36,561 bases of DNA. It comes from a virus. How positions within the stretch are numbered: position 1 is the first letter of the stretch; each line of letters begins with the position of its first letter. The stretch is taken from positions 1-36,561 of the IMG/VR virus record IMGVR_UViG_3300042356_001680. One strand, written 5' to 3'. Below the pieces are notes generated by a model. That model ran no database searches. It saw only the letters and a list, made by a program, of their open reading frames with translations, and was not told where the DNA came from. Positions 11,282 through 17,644 of this stretch are shown here, piece after piece. Made by a program: the position numbers and the translations under genes.

Positions 11282-11464
11282 CCGTCAATCTTTTTTCTCC
11301 TGAGCCCCGGTTCCCGGGTGGAGAGCGGGGCTCGAACCGGGGTAATCATCTAGACGGTGAAGAAAGTTCACTACGTGCAAAGCTGCCACCCCTCAGAAAA
11401 GTCAATTTCCTGAATTAATTTTTACCGATGTTTTTCAGATTTGTTAGTTTTTGGAATTTAACCC

Positions 11465-11479
11465 GACGGTGGTGGATGA
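11465..11479 (+). repeat. GACGGTGGTGGAWGA repeat, copy 4
   Basis: W = T, intergenic, 54 bp upstream of the -35 of promoter 19, so farther from its promoter than copies 1-3. Confidence 0.84.
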
Positions 11480-11533
11480 CCACCCCAGAAACTATGACAC
11501 ACCCCTGGGGATTCTGTAATATTCGAATAAACC

Positions 11534-11563
11534 CTGTTACTCGCCCGTAACGCCCGTTAGAAT
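11534..11563 (+). promoter_or_regulatory. Family promoter 19 (leadered)
   Basis: CTGTTA 11534-11539, spacer core CTCGCCCGTAACG, TAGAAT 11558-11563. The ATG is at 11595, after CTATTAGAAAGAAG; leader about 25 nt. Confidence 0.8.
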
Positions 11564-11594
11564 CCGAACAACACCTATTAGAAAGAAGTAACAC

Positions 11595-12098
11595 ATGACC
11601 ACACCATTTATCACAGATGAGTTGATTAAAACTAATCACAAAGAGATGTGGGATAAAGCTTTGGCTGAACATGGCAATCCATTCAGCGTTCCACAAGAAA
11701 CAAGTTCTCGCATCAATGAGACGCTTCGTGCTTTGTACACGCTTCAAGTGTGGCAACGCTCAGGCAGTGCCGGCAACCCGGCCAAGTTCCTATCGTCCTA
11801 CTCCATTTACCCTGATGTTTTGATGGAAGTGGTGCGGGACTACTGCTCAATAGAAATTGATTCTATGGAAGAAGTCGTAGTAAAGGCAGAAAAGCGTTCT
11901 GATAAATACGATGCCTTCATTGACTGGTCTAAGGCTCACCTGTTTGAGCAATACACCACTGAACAATTGGTAGAAATCTCGGGATTCTCCTATCCCACTA
12001 CCCTGAAGTTCATTCAGGACTCCCCGGTATTCCGGAAGATAAAGAAGGGTCTATGGGAAATCCGTGACCCCAAGGCCGATAGACAGGCTGAACAGTAG
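11595..12098 (+). CDS. Putative winged-helix DNA-binding protein
   Basis: A 167-aa soluble protein. The C-terminal third has a helix-turn-helix look: YTTEQLVEISGFSYPTTLKFI (about residues 118-138), followed by VFRKIKKGLWEIRDP, where the last strand would be the wing. The N-terminal part is helical with no known domain. Possible regulator of the neighbouring MoxR-VWA operon or of the promoter family. A leader with the TAGAAAG box sets the start. Confidence 0.62.
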   Translation: MTTPFITDELIKTNHKEMWDKALAEHGNPFSVPQETSSRINETLRALYTLQVWQRSGSAGNPAKFLSSYSIYPDVLMEVVRDYCSIEIDSMEEVVVKAEKRSDKYDAFIDWSKAHLFEQYTTEQLVEISGFSYPTTLKFIQDSPVFRKIKKGLWEIRDPKADRQAEQ

Positions 12099-12101
12099 AA
12101 C

Positions 12102-12131
12102 TTGTTACTCGCCCGTAACGACAACTAATCT
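12102..12131 (+). promoter_or_regulatory. Family promoter 20 (no gene directly behind it)
   Basis: TTGTTA 12102-12107, spacer core CTCGCCCGTAACG, TAATCT 12126-12131. It starts 3 nt after the previous stop. No ORF follows before promoter 21, 44 bp later, so it either adds a longer leader to the MoxR gene or makes a short RNA. Confidence 0.8.
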
Positions 12132-12175
12132 TCTACCTGTCAGCCAGTGACCGTTTGGACAGCAAACAAGGCAAC

Positions 12176-12205
12176 TTGTTACTCGTCCGTAACGGATACT
12201 AAGTT
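12176..12205 (+). promoter_or_regulatory. Family promoter 21 (leadered)
   Basis: TTGTTA 12176-12181, spacer core CTCGTCCGTAACG, TAAGTT 12200-12205. A leaderless start at ATG 12211 is only 5 nt away; the ATG at 12241 with CTACTAGAAAAGGAAC before it matches the leadered class and is preferred. Confidence 0.85.
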
Positions 12206-12240
12206 GATGAATGTCACCACTACTAGAAAAGGAACTAGAC

Positions 12241-12972
12241 ATGACAACAACACCCGATTCAACAACCACACTCCCTGAGTGCTGGCAGATGTTTGAGGAC
12301 GCAATCACTAACGGCATTGACCGTGTAGTGCTTTACGGACCGTCAGGCATCGGCAAGACCTTTGCAGGTCTCACAATGGGCGACACCACTGGTGGAGCCT
12401 TCCGTCTCGTTTGCACCGAGGACATGACCAATATGGATGTGACTGGTGCATTCATGCCGAGCGCAGACAAGGGCTTCCAATGGATGAACGGCTCGGCTAT
12501 CAAGGCTTGGGAAGGCAACGGCATCGTTGGTGGTCGTCTCATCGTGGATGAAGTTGACAAGGCATCGGGCGATGTGTTCGCAACACTGCTCGCAATGCTT
12601 GACTCACCGGAATCTGCAACTTGGGAACACCCTGAGACTGGTCGCATCGTTCGTCCTCGTGAAGGCTTTACTGCAATCATGACCACCAATGTTGAGAACA
12701 TGGAAGAATTACCAACAGCGTTGGCTGACCGATTCCCTGTTCGCATTCGCATCAACACCCCACACCCAACTGCATTGCTCGCACTGTCTCATGACCTTCG
12801 CAACTTCGCAGTCCGTATGGCTGATGCTGGTGACCGTAGAATCTCGCTTCGTGCATTCGCATCGTTTGACAAGTTGCGCAAAGGTCTCGGTGACGCTCGT
12901 GCATCGCAGATTGTCTTTGGCTCACGCTCAGAATCAATCCTTGACGCAATCGCAATTGACAAGGTTTCCTGA
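12241..12972 (+). CDS. MoxR-type AAA+ ATPase
   Basis: A 243-aa protein. Walker A GPSGIGKT at residues 33-40, Walker B RLIVDE at 99-104, sensor-1 TTN at 148-150 and a candidate arginine finger in ADRF (R164), in the order of MoxR/CobS-like AAA+ ATPases. Such ATPases work as chaperones with a VWA-domain partner, usually inserting a metal or activating a target complex. The partner is the next gene, 1 nt downstream. The family is widespread in phages, where its target is unknown. An in-frame ATG at 12211 is an alternative start (plus 10 aa). Confidence 0.9.
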   Translation: MTTTPDSTTTLPECWQMFEDAITNGIDRVVLYGPSGIGKTFAGLTMGDTTGGAFRLVCTEDMTNMDVTGAFMPSADKGFQWMNGSAIKAWEGNGIVGGRLIVDEVDKASGDVFATLLAMLDSPESATWEHPETGRIVRPREGFTAIMTTNVENMEELPTALADRFPVRIRINTPHPTALLALSHDLRNFAVRMADAGDRRISLRAFASFDKLRKGLGDARASQIVFGSRSESILDAIAIDKVS

Positions 12973-12973
12973 G

Positions 12974-14470
12974 ATGAACAAGCAAGCGACAATGTACGCC
13001 GAGCCTGAATGGCTTGGACGCAACGATGCCGATAACGGAAGGTGGGTTGTATCGGAGTGCAATCCACGCCGAGGCGAACCAATGACTGCAATCGCAGAAC
13101 GCATCATGCGTGTGCCGGTGATGAACACTGAACTTGCTCGTGTGATTCGTGCGCACGAGATGATGCATGCGAAAGTATCACCACTTGGTGATTCGTTTCA
13201 GCAGTGGATTCAGCGTGGCATTGCAACCGAAAAAGCAATGACCGTTGTTGAAGAATTGCGTGTCAACTTTCTGATTCAACAACAAGGCTTTGATGCAAAG
13301 AATCACCTTGCTGACGGTGGCGAAACTGCTGACGGTGAGCGCATTGCAAACACCAACGATTGGCAGAGTGCCGTTCATACGGCAATCGCAACTGCTGGCA
13401 CTGCGAGCAGTAAATTATTCCTGAATGGCATACGCCGACACAATCGCATGTGGGGTGAATCGCTTGCCGATATCTCCAAGCGAGCAGTGAAGGAAATGCA
13501 GAAGGCATACAAGTACGGAACGCTCGCTTCAACAAAGGTTGATGCGAACACTGGACTCTTCCCATACGGATTCTCCCACACTGAGCGCATCGCTGAATGG
13601 GTTGACCGTCTCGCATCAATCTCTCCCGAGGAACTACACGAGGAAGAAGAAGGCGAGTCTCAGGAAGGCGCAGAAGGCGAATCAGAGGAAGGCAAGGAAG
13701 GCGAGTCTGTCAAGATTGCTCACTCCAACAAAGGTCGTGGTCGCCCCAAGAAAGGCACTGGCAAGCGATTGACAACAATCACACCCGGTGAGATTACTAG
13801 TCGTATCCCAACTTGGGCTGAATTGAAAATCGGCAAACTTGCAATGCCACTGGCAACGAAAGGCAACATTGGAAAGAAGCGTACTGCTTCTAACATTGGT
13901 CGCTCTCCACGCCGTATGCATCGTCTCATCACTGACCCACAGATGCGAGTCTTTGACAAGGTGACACGAGGCAGTGGTGGCGTTGTTGTGATTGATGCAT
14001 CAGGCTCAATGAACTTCACGCACGAGCAGATTCGCAAGATTGTTGAGAACGCCCCCGGTGCAACTGTCCTGTCTTATTCAGAGATGAACGGCAAAGACAC
14101 TCCCAACGCTTATGTGCTGGCTGACAAGGGTCGCATGGTCAAAGACCTACCGACTCAGGGTTCAGGCAACGGCGTTGACTTCCCTGCACTTGAATGGGCA
14201 GTGAAGAATCGCCAACGCTCTAACTCTCCGATTATTTGGGTGACAGACGGTGGAGTGTGTGGAACCAACAGTGGATTCCACAACTCGCTTGCGATGCAGT
14301 GCATCAACTTCTGCAAGAAGCACAACATTGTTGTCGTGCCATTCGTTGAAGAGGCAATCTCTGAACTTCGCAAGATGAAGAACGGTGGAAAGCCTGAATC
14401 ACAATATCCTGCAATGCTTCGCATCGCTTGGCAAGAATCAATCGGAACCGAACTTCCTCTCCGAGGATAA
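12974..14470 (+). CDS. VWA-domain protein with N-terminal HExxH motif
   Basis: A 498-aa protein. HEMMH at 61-65 followed by VVEELRV (E93/E94) looks like a zinc site with a downstream Glu ligand, as in the N-terminal part of CobT-like and other VWA proteins with metallopeptidase ancestry. An acidic Glu/Gly linker lies at about 218-245. The VWA domain has the MIDAS motif DASGS at 341-345 and a late TDGG loop. It begins 1 nt after the MoxR stop. MoxR plus VWA pairs act together; whether the HExxH site cuts protein is untested. A 12-bp hairpin follows at 14477. Confidence 0.87.
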   Translation: MNKQATMYAEPEWLGRNDADNGRWVVSECNPRRGEPMTAIAERIMRVPVMNTELARVIRAHEMMHAKVSPLGDSFQQWIQRGIATEKAMTVVEELRVNFLIQQQGFDAKNHLADGGETADGERIANTNDWQSAVHTAIATAGTASSKLFLNGIRRHNRMWGESLADISKRAVKEMQKAYKYGTLASTKVDANTGLFPYGFSHTERIAEWVDRLASISPEELHEEEEGESQEGAEGESEEGKEGESVKIAHSNKGRGRPKKGTGKRLTTITPGEITSRIPTWAELKIGKLAMPLATKGNIGKKRTASNIGRSPRRMHRLITDPQMRVFDKVTRGSGGVVVIDASGSMNFTHEQIRKIVENAPGATVLSYSEMNGKDTPNAYVLADKGRMVKDLPTQGSGNGVDFPALEWAVKNRQRSNSPIIWVTDGGVCGTNSGFHNSLAMQCINFCKKHNIVVVPFVEEAISELRKMKNGGKPESQYPAMLRIAWQESIGTELPLRG

Positions 14471-14476
14471 AGGATT

Positions 14477-14513
14477 CGTACCCGGTGGGGCTTCTTTCTC
14501 TCCACCGGGTACG
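14477..14513 (+). terminator. 12-bp hairpin after the MoxR-VWA operon
   Basis: CGTACCCGGTGG (14477-14488) pairs perfectly with CCACCGGGTACG (14502-14513). It has a pyrimidine-rich loop but no T tract, so it is a probable operon end but not a textbook intrinsic terminator. Confidence 0.55.
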
Positions 14514-14632
14514 GCCACTCGCATTGTGATGGGTCGCTCGGCCCTTATGGGTTCTAGTTCCTTCCCCCCAAGGTTGGCGACTCATCATGATGTCGATATC
14601 ATTACTACTTACTTACTAGAAAAGAGAAACAC

Positions 14633-14899
14633 ATGGAAAAGCTTCATGCTTTTATCGGAGACGCAACTCATCAGGACTCTCCTGACGGTCTCACTCAATT
14701 CATCGTTATCGCTGAGGACGCCCCAGTGGAGATTGTTGAAGAGGCAATGGAAGACAGTGAGGACGCAATCGTGCGCACTGTAGACCGAGCCACAATGGAC
14801 TCAATCGCCAAGAGCATTGAGATGAGCGTGGACACCCATGGCATGGGTGACGGATACCTTCTTGACCTGACAGACGATTACGTCTGCATCAACGAGTGA
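14633..14899 (+). CDS. Acidic hypothetical protein
   Basis: An 88-aa acidic protein: strand-rich start (KLHAFIGDATHQDSPDGLTQFIVIAED), a helix (VEIVEEAMEDSEDAIVR), then GMGDGYLLDLTDDYVCI. Its leader ends in CTTACTAGAAAAGAGAAACAC, the same box as the other leadered genes, but no TTGTTA/CGTAA promoter precedes it, so it may use another promoter or read-through. Its last 11 bp overlap the convergent gene on the other strand. Confidence 0.68.
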   Translation: MEKLHAFIGDATHQDSPDGLTQFIVIAEDAPVEIVEEAMEDSEDAIVRTVDRATMDSIAKSIEMSVDTHGMGDGYLLDLTDDYVCINE

Positions 14900-15209
14900 G
14901 CGAGCCTGCAGGCTTCTTCCGAGACACCCTACCCAGAGCCCTAACGAACACTGCGATACCGGCAACGGCAAAGCAGTTGACCAGGGGCACGTTATTCTCG
15001 AGCAGTCTTATAACCACCCAGAGCATCAGGCCATATGCAGCCGATGTCACAATAAACCCGAGCACGCCGGCGATGGCCACTCCCAGTAAAAAACCAGTTA
15101 TTTGCTTTTCTTCTAATTCTTCATCAGAAGCTGGGATAACTCGATGCTTATTAATCGACGGTGGTGGAAGAAACAATTCCGACCTTCTCAACCGGTCATC
15201 CTTGCGCAT
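14889..15209 (-). CDS. Two-TM membrane protein
   Basis: A 106-aa protein. The basic start (MRKDDRLRRSELF) is followed by LPPPS, then two hydrophobic segments at about residues 36-62 (ITGFLLGVAIAGVLGF...) and 74-92, with a basic C-terminus (RVSRKKPAG). It overlaps the end of the upstream HTH gene by 14 bp, so the two are co-translated. Repeat copy 5 of GACGGTGGTGGAWGA lies inside it in antisense orientation, encoding PPPS here. Role unknown; pairing with a regulator suggests an immunity, exclusion or signalling function. Confidence 0.68.
   Translation of the reverse strand: MRKDDRLRRSELFLPPPSINKHRVIPASDEELEEKQITGFLLGVAIAGVLGFIVTSAAYGLMLWVVIRLLENNVPLVNCFAVAGIAVFVRALGRVSRKKPAGSLTR
15157..15171 (+). 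repeat. GACGGTGGTGGAWGA repeat, copy 5
   Basis: W = A. The only copy that lies within a leftward gene (14889-15209) and therefore opposes its transcription. Confidence 0.82.
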
Positions 15210-15573
15210 CGATATCTCGCACAATCTGATGAACACGCTGACGGCTCAAGTCAAACTCGTCCGCAATCTGGCGGAGGGATTTTCCGGCCGCACGCATCTC
15301 AAGAATCTGTTTATTCCGATTAATGTCAGTGGCCGGTCCTGGACGAAGAGGTCCCCATACCCATCCCGCGACGCTCGAGAGCTCTCGCGCTCTTTCTTCA
15401 GAAAGTTGATTTTTACGGAAACGTTGCCTGGTGTAGCCAACCCAAGCTCCCAGATTAATTCCGGAATCTTCGAATTTTTCGATGTGAGCTGCCGGCACGT
15501 GGGTGTGTCCCTCTCGAATAGCAAATTGTCGAAGGGCCCCAATGTATGTTTTGAAACGAGTGGTGTTGTCCAT
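15196..15573 (-). CDS. Helicase-associated-domain / HTH DNA-binding protein
   Basis: A 125-aa protein. Residues of about 3-72 follow the helicase-associated (HA) domain pattern (Y...L..FA...GH..VP........LG.WV...R......L...RA..L....GWVW), a small DNA-binding helical domain often repeated in actinobacterial proteins. Residues of about 85-122 are a sigma-region-4-like helix-turn-helix: KSLRQIADEFDLSRQRVHQIV. It reads away from the rightward genes at the boundary of the two arms, the place where a phage repressor or switch protein is often found. Start taken at 15573; longer in-frame starts reach 15648. A TTGACA on the minus strand near 15670 may be its -35. Confidence 0.8.
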   Translation of the reverse strand: MDNTTRFKTYIGALRQFAIREGHTHVPAAHIEKFEDSGINLGAWVGYTRQRFRKNQLSEERARELSSVAGWVWGPLRPGPATDINRNKQILEMRAAGKSLRQIADEFDLSRQRVHQIVRDIDAQG

Positions 15574-15694
15574 AGTCGAGACACTAATACACAAATAAGC
15601 CATTACGTGGGAGCACGCTTTCATAATGAATAGTGAATACAGATACAATCCAATAAATAGATATTGTCAATTTGGCAGGAAGACCGAGGTCCCC

Positions 15695-16147
15695 GTGGGT
15701 GACGACGATTACAGTAAAAACTTTGGTTTCGAACAAGGCGAAGAGCTCATGAACGAATTAAACGATTTTGAAGGAATTTCCCCAGAGCTAGCCAGAAACA
15801 TGCAGGCCGAGCTAACCCAGGCCCTCCGTGGTTCGGAGAATATTCTAATTGTTGGGACTGAAGGCCAGAGAACAATAACGATTGTTATTGCTCCCCGTGC
15901 AGTTGTCGGGAAAAGGGGCCCAGTACTTATTCCAACTGCAGACGAAAGCCGGGTTGTAGCTATGGTGGCAAAAGAGTTTATTGAAAAATGTGCTCTTGTT
16001 TGCCAAGACATGGAAGACCAGGACGGGGCTCAGGAGAAATGGGAGCAGCTCCTCGAGTTCTTTTTTGAAAAAACGCTAGAATTAGCTGAAGACGGCGGCG
16101 GCGGAACTCTGGAAATTCCAGACTTTATCCCTGAGGAGGGTTTTTAA
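15695..16147 (+). CDS. Hypothetical protein, probable GTG start
   Basis: A 150-aa acidic protein. The GTG at 15695 has GAGGT 4 nt upstream. The in-frame ATG at 15626 would add 23 residues (YRYNPINRYCQF...) that overlap the divergent promoter region and look non-coding. The middle holds two strands (ENILIVGTEGQRTITIVIAPR); the C-terminal half is helical and acidic, ending in a Gly run and EIPDFIPEEGF. No family recognised. Directly followed by the DUF1599-like gene with no gap. Confidence 0.66.
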   Translation: MGDDDYSKNFGFEQGEELMNELNDFEGISPELARNMQAELTQALRGSENILIVGTEGQRTITIVIAPRAVVGKRGPVLIPTADESRVVAMVAKEFIEKCALVCQDMEDQDGAQEKWEQLLEFFFEKTLELAEDGGGGTLEIPDFIPEEGF

Positions 16148-16714
16148 ATGACGGTGGTGGAAGAGACTTATTACGAAGAGCCGATTACCTGGGATGAAGC
16201 TGCGGCCGCGGTTGTTTTTACGATTTTCTCATTTAATCTCCTAGCTATGAATAAGCTGGAAGATATGCGCACGCAGCTGGATTACATGATTTCCAGAAAT
16301 GTAGGAATTTCCCCAGACGCCTGGATGGCCCCCGAAGAAATTTCGGATTTTTGGAAAATACTCGCAGCGGTTACACGTGCTGCGGCCGGCGACTCAGGAA
16401 TTGAATTTTTCGGAATTAATCCAGAACGTGCACTCGACGGGGAAAATTTGGAAAAAATGGTTAATAACATCGCCGGCCTCGTAACGCGTAAGCAAAGAGA
16501 TTACGGAAGTGACAATATTATGCGATTTGGAAGACTGGGACTCCTAGTCCGAGTACATGACAAAATTGCAAGATTAGAGAATTTAGCAGCGCGCGGCACA
16601 GCTCCCAACAATGAATCGGTTTCTGATAATTACATGGATGTAATTGGTTACTGCGTAGTCGCGATAATGTTCGAACGCGGATGGTTTACGCTGCCGCTGC
16701 AGGAAATCAAATAA
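16148..16714 (+). CDS. DUF1599 / Nmad1-like protein
   Basis: A 188-aa protein. The C-terminal half has the pattern of DUF1599 (nucleotide modification associated domain 1): RKQRDYGSDNIMRFGRLGLLVRVHDKIARLENL, then ESVSDNYMDVIGYCVVAIMF. The family is helical, related in layout to MazG-like pyrophosphatases, and common in phages with nucleotide metabolism or modified DNA. The N-terminal 90 residues are helical without a name. Its first codons are repeat copy 6 (MTVVEE), so start codon and repeat overlap. Confidence 0.75.
   Translation: MTVVEETYYEEPITWDEAAAAVVFTIFSFNLLAMNKLEDMRTQLDYMISRNVGISPDAWMAPEEISDFWKILAAVTRAAAGDSGIEFFGINPERALDGENLEKMVNNIAGLVTRKQRDYGSDNIMRFGRLGLLVRVHDKIARLENLAARGTAPNNESVSDNYMDVIGYCVVAIMFERGWFTLPLQEIK
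16150..16164 (+). repeat. GACGGTGGTGGAWGA repeat, copy 6
   Basis: W = A. It begins at the third base of the start codon of the DUF1599-like gene, so a protein bound here would sit on the translation start. Confidence 0.84.
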
Positions 16715-16882
16715 ATGAGAAAAAGCAAAGGTCCCCAGGGGAGTGATAAGAGTCCGCCACCTACAAACCCGTTACAGAAAGCAACTTCACTCAACCCCAG
16801 GGAACCCCGCGACACTGCACGCAAAGGAAAGGGTCTCGCTATGCAGCAGAGAAACAATACCACATCCACAGCCTGTGGATAA
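16715..16882 (+). CDS. Small basic Pro-rich protein
   Basis: A 55-aa protein that starts directly after the upstream stop (TAAATG). It is basic and low-complexity: RKSKGPQGSDKSPPPTNPLQKAT, then RKGKGLAMQQRNN. It is probably disordered. Its start region (AAAAAGCAAAGGT...CCCC) is repeated in the following non-coding stretch at about 17054. Coding status is plausible but not certain. Confidence 0.45.
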   Translation: MRKSKGPQGSDKSPPPTNPLQKATSLNPREPRDTARKGKGLAMQQRNNTTSTACG

Positions 16883-16912
16883 GAAACTTTAAAAAACTTG
16901 CCCGTGCGAGTT

Positions 16913-16927
16913 GACGGTGGTGGATGA
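16913..16927 (+). repeat. GACGGTGGTGGAWGA repeat, copy 7
   Basis: W = T, intergenic, 269 bp upstream of the sigma-70 promoter of the 17217 operon. Confidence 0.84.
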
Positions 16928-17077
16928 AGCTGCTACAGTTCTCCTCGCTCGGTCCTTCGACCAACATAAGAGTGACGTCACATCTACAGCCACCTGATTC
17001 AAGTTCGCGGAAAATTCCGAGGGCCTACTTTGAGTTTGCCAAAAATGGTTTAACAAAAAGCAAAGGTTCCCCCGGAC

Positions 17078-17095
17078 CCCCTCCAAAGGGGTTTT
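17078..17095 (+). terminator. Weak terminator-like hairpin
   Basis: CCCC (17078-17081) can pair with GGGG (17088-17091), followed by TTTT and a C run. The stem is short; it may end transcription from the 15695-16882 genes. Confidence 0.35.
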
Positions 17096-17138
17096 CCCCT
17101 CTATTTGTTTCAGGTTAACTAAATTGACATTGCTTACT

Positions 17139-17153
17139 AACTTGTATCAAGTT
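17139..17153. promoter_or_regulatory. Operator-like palindrome
   Basis: AACTTGTATCAAGTT is a perfect 6-bp inverted repeat with a 3-bp centre, directly followed by another AACTTG half-site (17154-17159). It lies 29 bp upstream of the -35 of the 17182 promoter and just downstream of a second TTGACA (17124-17129), where a repressor or activator would act. Confidence 0.5.
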
Positions 17154-17181
17154 AACTTGAAAATTAAATTCTCAATGAGAC

Positions 17182-17210
17182 TTGACAAAACCTTTCACGG
17201 GGATTAGAAT
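17182..17210 (+). promoter_or_regulatory. Consensus sigma-70 promoter (leaderless)
   Basis: TTGACA 17182-17187, 17-bp spacer, TAGAAT 17205-17210; the ATG at 17217 follows after 6 nt. It has no CGTAA spacer, so it is a different class from the 21-copy family, but it obeys the same leaderless spacing. Confidence 0.82.
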
Positions 17211-17216
17211 AATAAG

Positions 17217-17591
17217 ATGCTAGAAAAACCAAAAAAATCTCGAGGTCCAGCTAAAAAAACGCTTGAGAAAAATGCTGCAGCTAAAAAGGTTTCAGAAGAA
17301 CAAATTCTCGAAGTATTTGAATTCTGGCAGCTAACGTTTAAAAGGCGCAGCTTGGCAGTTCTGGACCATGCCAGAAAGGTATTAATCGGCAGCGCTATCT
17401 ACCACTATGGAGTAGACGTCGCGAAAGATGCAATTACTGGGTGCACAAAGTCTGACTTCCACATGGGCCGCAATAAACAAAATAAGAAGTACACAGGTAT
17501 AGAGCACATCTTCAGAGACAATGCACGTATTGAGGCAATGTTAGACAAGCTCCCTCGAGACGAGTCACCAGACGAAGAGCCAAATTGGTAA
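17217..17591 (+). CDS. Conserved phage-type protein near replication genes
   Basis: A 124-aa protein. Lys/Ala-rich start, then FEFWQLTFKRRSLAVLDHARKVLIGSAIYHYGVDVAKDAITGCTKSDFHMGRNKQNKKYTGIEHIFRDNARIEAML. The blocks R..LD..R...I..AI..YG...A..AI.G...S.FH.G.N and the final I..I.RD...IE resemble a C-terminal region found in phage replication-linked proteins, but no activity is established. First gene of the operon read from the consensus promoter; leaderless ATG. Confidence 0.66.
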   Translation: MLEKPKKSRGPAKKTLEKNAAAKKVSEEQILEVFEFWQLTFKRRSLAVLDHARKVLIGSAIYHYGVDVAKDAITGCTKSDFHMGRNKQNKKYTGIEHIFRDNARIEAMLDKLPRDESPDEEPNW

Positions 17592-17644
17592 ATATTAAAA
17601 AAATACGGGTAGCTTCGGCCGCACGTTCAAACGAAAACAGGAAT

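Larger units (their letters stand above)
849..11333. repeat. GAGCCCCG / CGGGGCTC octamer family (14 copies)
   Basis: Starts: 849, 1212, 1542, 1977, 3248, 5407, 6930, 8564 and 11302 as GAGCCCCG; 4454, 6185, 7767, 9427 and 11326 as CGGGGCTC. Nearly all lie between the stop of one cassette and the promoter of the next; two are inside gene 3' ends (6185, 9427). Several sit in hairpins. A single further copy inside the gene at 15695 (16024) may be chance. Confidence 0.6.
11282..11594 (+). other. 313-bp intergenic region: alternative hairpins, repeat copy 4, promoter 19
   Basis: No gene seen. GAGCCCCG (11302-11309) can pair with CGGGGCTC (11326-11333), or the overlapping CCCCGGTTC (11305-11313) with GAACCGGGG (11334-11342); the two are mutually exclusive. 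Farther right are repeat copy 4 (11465) and promoter 19 (11534), with CCCCAG...CTGGGG between them. Confidence 0.6.
16883..17216 (+). other. 334-bp regulatory region without a gene
   Basis: Contains, left to right: repeat copy 7 (16913); a second copy of AAAAAGCAAAGGT...CCCC (about 17054); a CCCC...GGGGTTTT hairpin (17078-17095); a TTGACA at 17124; the palindrome AACTTGTATCAAGTT (17139-17153) followed by a further AACTTGA half-site; and the consensus promoter at 17182. It looks like the control region of the downstream operon. Confidence 0.65.

Noticed and set aside
11300-11345. tRNA-like GGTTCGAGCCCC on the minus strand
   Set aside because: It resembles a T-arm, but the T-stem does not pair and no acceptor, D or anticodon arm is found at the right distances; the bases are explained by the alternative hairpins.
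14896-15633. 245-aa open frame on the + strand
   Set aside because: It lies opposite the HA-domain/HTH and membrane genes, which have recognisable domains and an overlapping start/stop; the + frame has no domain and a poor composition.
16481-16500. CGTAACG-containing sequence inside the DUF1599-like gene
   Set aside because: There is no TTGTTA-like hexamer or -10 at the family spacing, so it is not a 22nd promoter.
16924-17118. 64-aa frame starting within repeat copy 7
   Set aside because: No Shine-Dalgarno sequence or promoter, low-complexity Pro/Ser content, and it runs through a hairpin; better read as a control region.
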